A stretch of DNA of 24,893 bases from positions 1 to 24,893 of the IMG/VR virus record IMGVR_UViG_3300033984_000019, one strand, 5' to 3'. The notes beneath the pieces were generated by a model. The model was not told the origin of the DNA. It ran no database searches and saw nothing but the letters and a program-made list of their open reading frames with translations. Below are positions 24,143 to 24,893 of this stretch, one piece after another. The translations under genes and the position numbers were made by a program. Numbering within the stretch: the stretch's first letter is position 1; each line of letters starts with the position of its first letter. The stretch comes from a virus.

Positions 24143-24893
24143 TTATTCCCATGGCAATTTAGAACCTTCGCTAACTGTAGCTATATGAGGTATAAAGCAA
24201 CCTGATGCCGGATCCCATTTGAAATGACATTCTGCTCCATTCTCGCCTAAGTTTTGAAACTTACATTTAAGAACTTTAACTTTAACGGTTTTATCTTCAT
24301 AGTTTCTGTGAACTAATAACCCATGATAAGAAGCATCATACCATTCTCCACCGCCTTTAATGTTGTACATAGTAGGTTCTTCAATATTACCTTTTGCATC
24401 CTTATACATTTTAGTAGGGTGAGCTACAACCATAACTAATACATCATACTTTTTAGCAAAGATTTCAATCTTACTTAAGTACTCTAATGTATACACATTA
24501 ACATCGCCTGATGCGTCGTTATCTCTAACCTTGTTAAATGGATCTATAACAAGACATTTGATACCTTTACGTTTAACCAGCTCAGCCCCTTTACGTAATA
24601 CAGAATCTAACGTATAACGTTCCATATCAATAAAGAAATAGTTATCATTAACATGATCTGCTACTTGATTCCACTTTTCAGTTTTAATATCCTCAACAGC
24701 AGGCATTCCTTGCCATGTTTTACGCATCAGCTTATGAGCATGTAAATAAGTAGGTGTATTCTCTGGCGATGCATAAGCAGTCTTCCAACCGTATTTAGAA
24801 TTATAACCTATAACCATTTGGTCAACGAAGTCAGACTTACCACTACTAGGTATGCCAGTAACAGTAATAAACTGACCCGTATAAGTAGAGAAA
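24143..24893 (-). CDS. DnaB/T7 gp4-like replicative helicase domain, 5' end outside window
   Basis: The frame is open to the right edge; the internal Met at 24817 lies inside the ATPase domain and is not the start. About 250 residues of a RecA-like hexameric helicase are visible. Walker A is GIPSSGKS (24833-24856), Walker B is CLVIDPF in the KGIKCLVIDPFNKV strand, and motif H3 is MVVAHPTKM. The C-terminal part (HGLLVHRN, KVLKCKFQNLGENGAECHF) is the usual end of phage Twinkle/gp4-type helicases. It would unwind DNA at the replication fork; whether a TOPRIM primase domain is fused at its N-terminus cannot be seen here. It is the first visible gene of the minus-strand operon, 15 bases before the 64-aa gene. 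Confidence 0.9.
   Translation of the reverse strand, partial: FSTYTGQFITVTGIPSSGKSDFVDQMVIGYNSKYGWKTAYASPENTPTYLHAHKLMRKTWQGMPAVEDIKTEKWNQVADHVNDNYFFIDMERYTLDSVLRKGAELVKRKGIKCLVIDPFNKVRDNDASGDVNVYTLEYLSKIEIFAKKYDVLVMVVAHPTKMYKDAKGNIEEPTMYNIKGGGEWYDASYHGLLVHRNYEDKTVKVKVLKCKFQNLGENGAECHFKWDPASGCFIPHIATVSEGSKLPWE

Noticed and set aside
24815-24817. ATG at 24817 as the helicase start
   Set aside because: The Walker A motif lies upstream of it in the same open frame, so the gene continues past the right edge.
1-24893. tRNA genes, integrase, attachment sites or a replication origin
   Set aside because: I saw no cloverleaf-like segment, recombinase motif or iteron cluster; there is almost no non-coding space apart from the terminator region.

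Overview
The window is part of an AT-rich double-stranded DNA tailed phage genome. The virion genes suggest a short-tailed (podovirus-like) phage whose tail module resembles that of crAss-like and uncultured marine Bacteroidota phages. I infer a Bacteroidota host from that resemblance and from the translation starts: gene starts follow A/T-rich leaders (for example before 6998, 8154, 9646 and 19956) and I see no Shine-Dalgarno motifs there. No rRNA, tRNA, integrase, insertion sequence or CRISPR array is visible, so nothing points to a lysogeny module or a bacterial chromosome.

Layout: two convergent blocks meet at a strong bidirectional hairpin terminator (17332-17366). The left block (1-17295, plus strand) holds eight tightly packed genes. 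In order they encode a 5'-truncated putative head-tail protein, a putative ring/adaptor protein, a large stabilization-type tail protein (1163 aa) with a C-terminal cadherin/Ig-like domain, a second stabilization-type tail protein (510 aa), a small GNAT-fold protein, two putative internal virion proteins, and a 2549-aa giant virion protein. The giant protein carries an HExxH metallopeptidase-like motif, a sigma-region-2-like helical segment, a PD-(D/E)XK nuclease-like domain, a complete HAD-hydrolase motif set, hydrophobic segments and a basic tail.

The right block (17407-24893, minus strand, read right to left) is a nucleotide-metabolism and replication operon. It encodes a DnaB/T7 gp4-type helicase (truncated by the window edge), two small unknowns, a thymidylate-synthase-family enzyme, a GIY-YIG-like/MazG fusion, a second short MazG-like protein, a T7 endonuclease I-like resolvase, two short proteins (55 and 56 aa), class I ribonucleotide reductase beta and alpha subunits, a 2-oxoglutarate/Fe(II) oxygenase and an 80-aa unknown. 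Most of these genes overlap or abut, consistent with one transcript whose promoter lies beyond the right edge.

The most interesting point is that the thymidylate-synthase-like enzyme has Asp in place of the Asn that selects dUMP. The same change is found in T4 dCMP hydroxymethylase and in engineered dCMP methylases. With two MazG-like nucleotide pyrophosphatases beside it and a ribonucleotide reductase plus 2OG oxygenase downstream, the block could be a cytosine-modification pathway: reduce CDP, remove unmodified dCTP, then make a 5-substituted dCMP. That is inference from sequence, not demonstrated.
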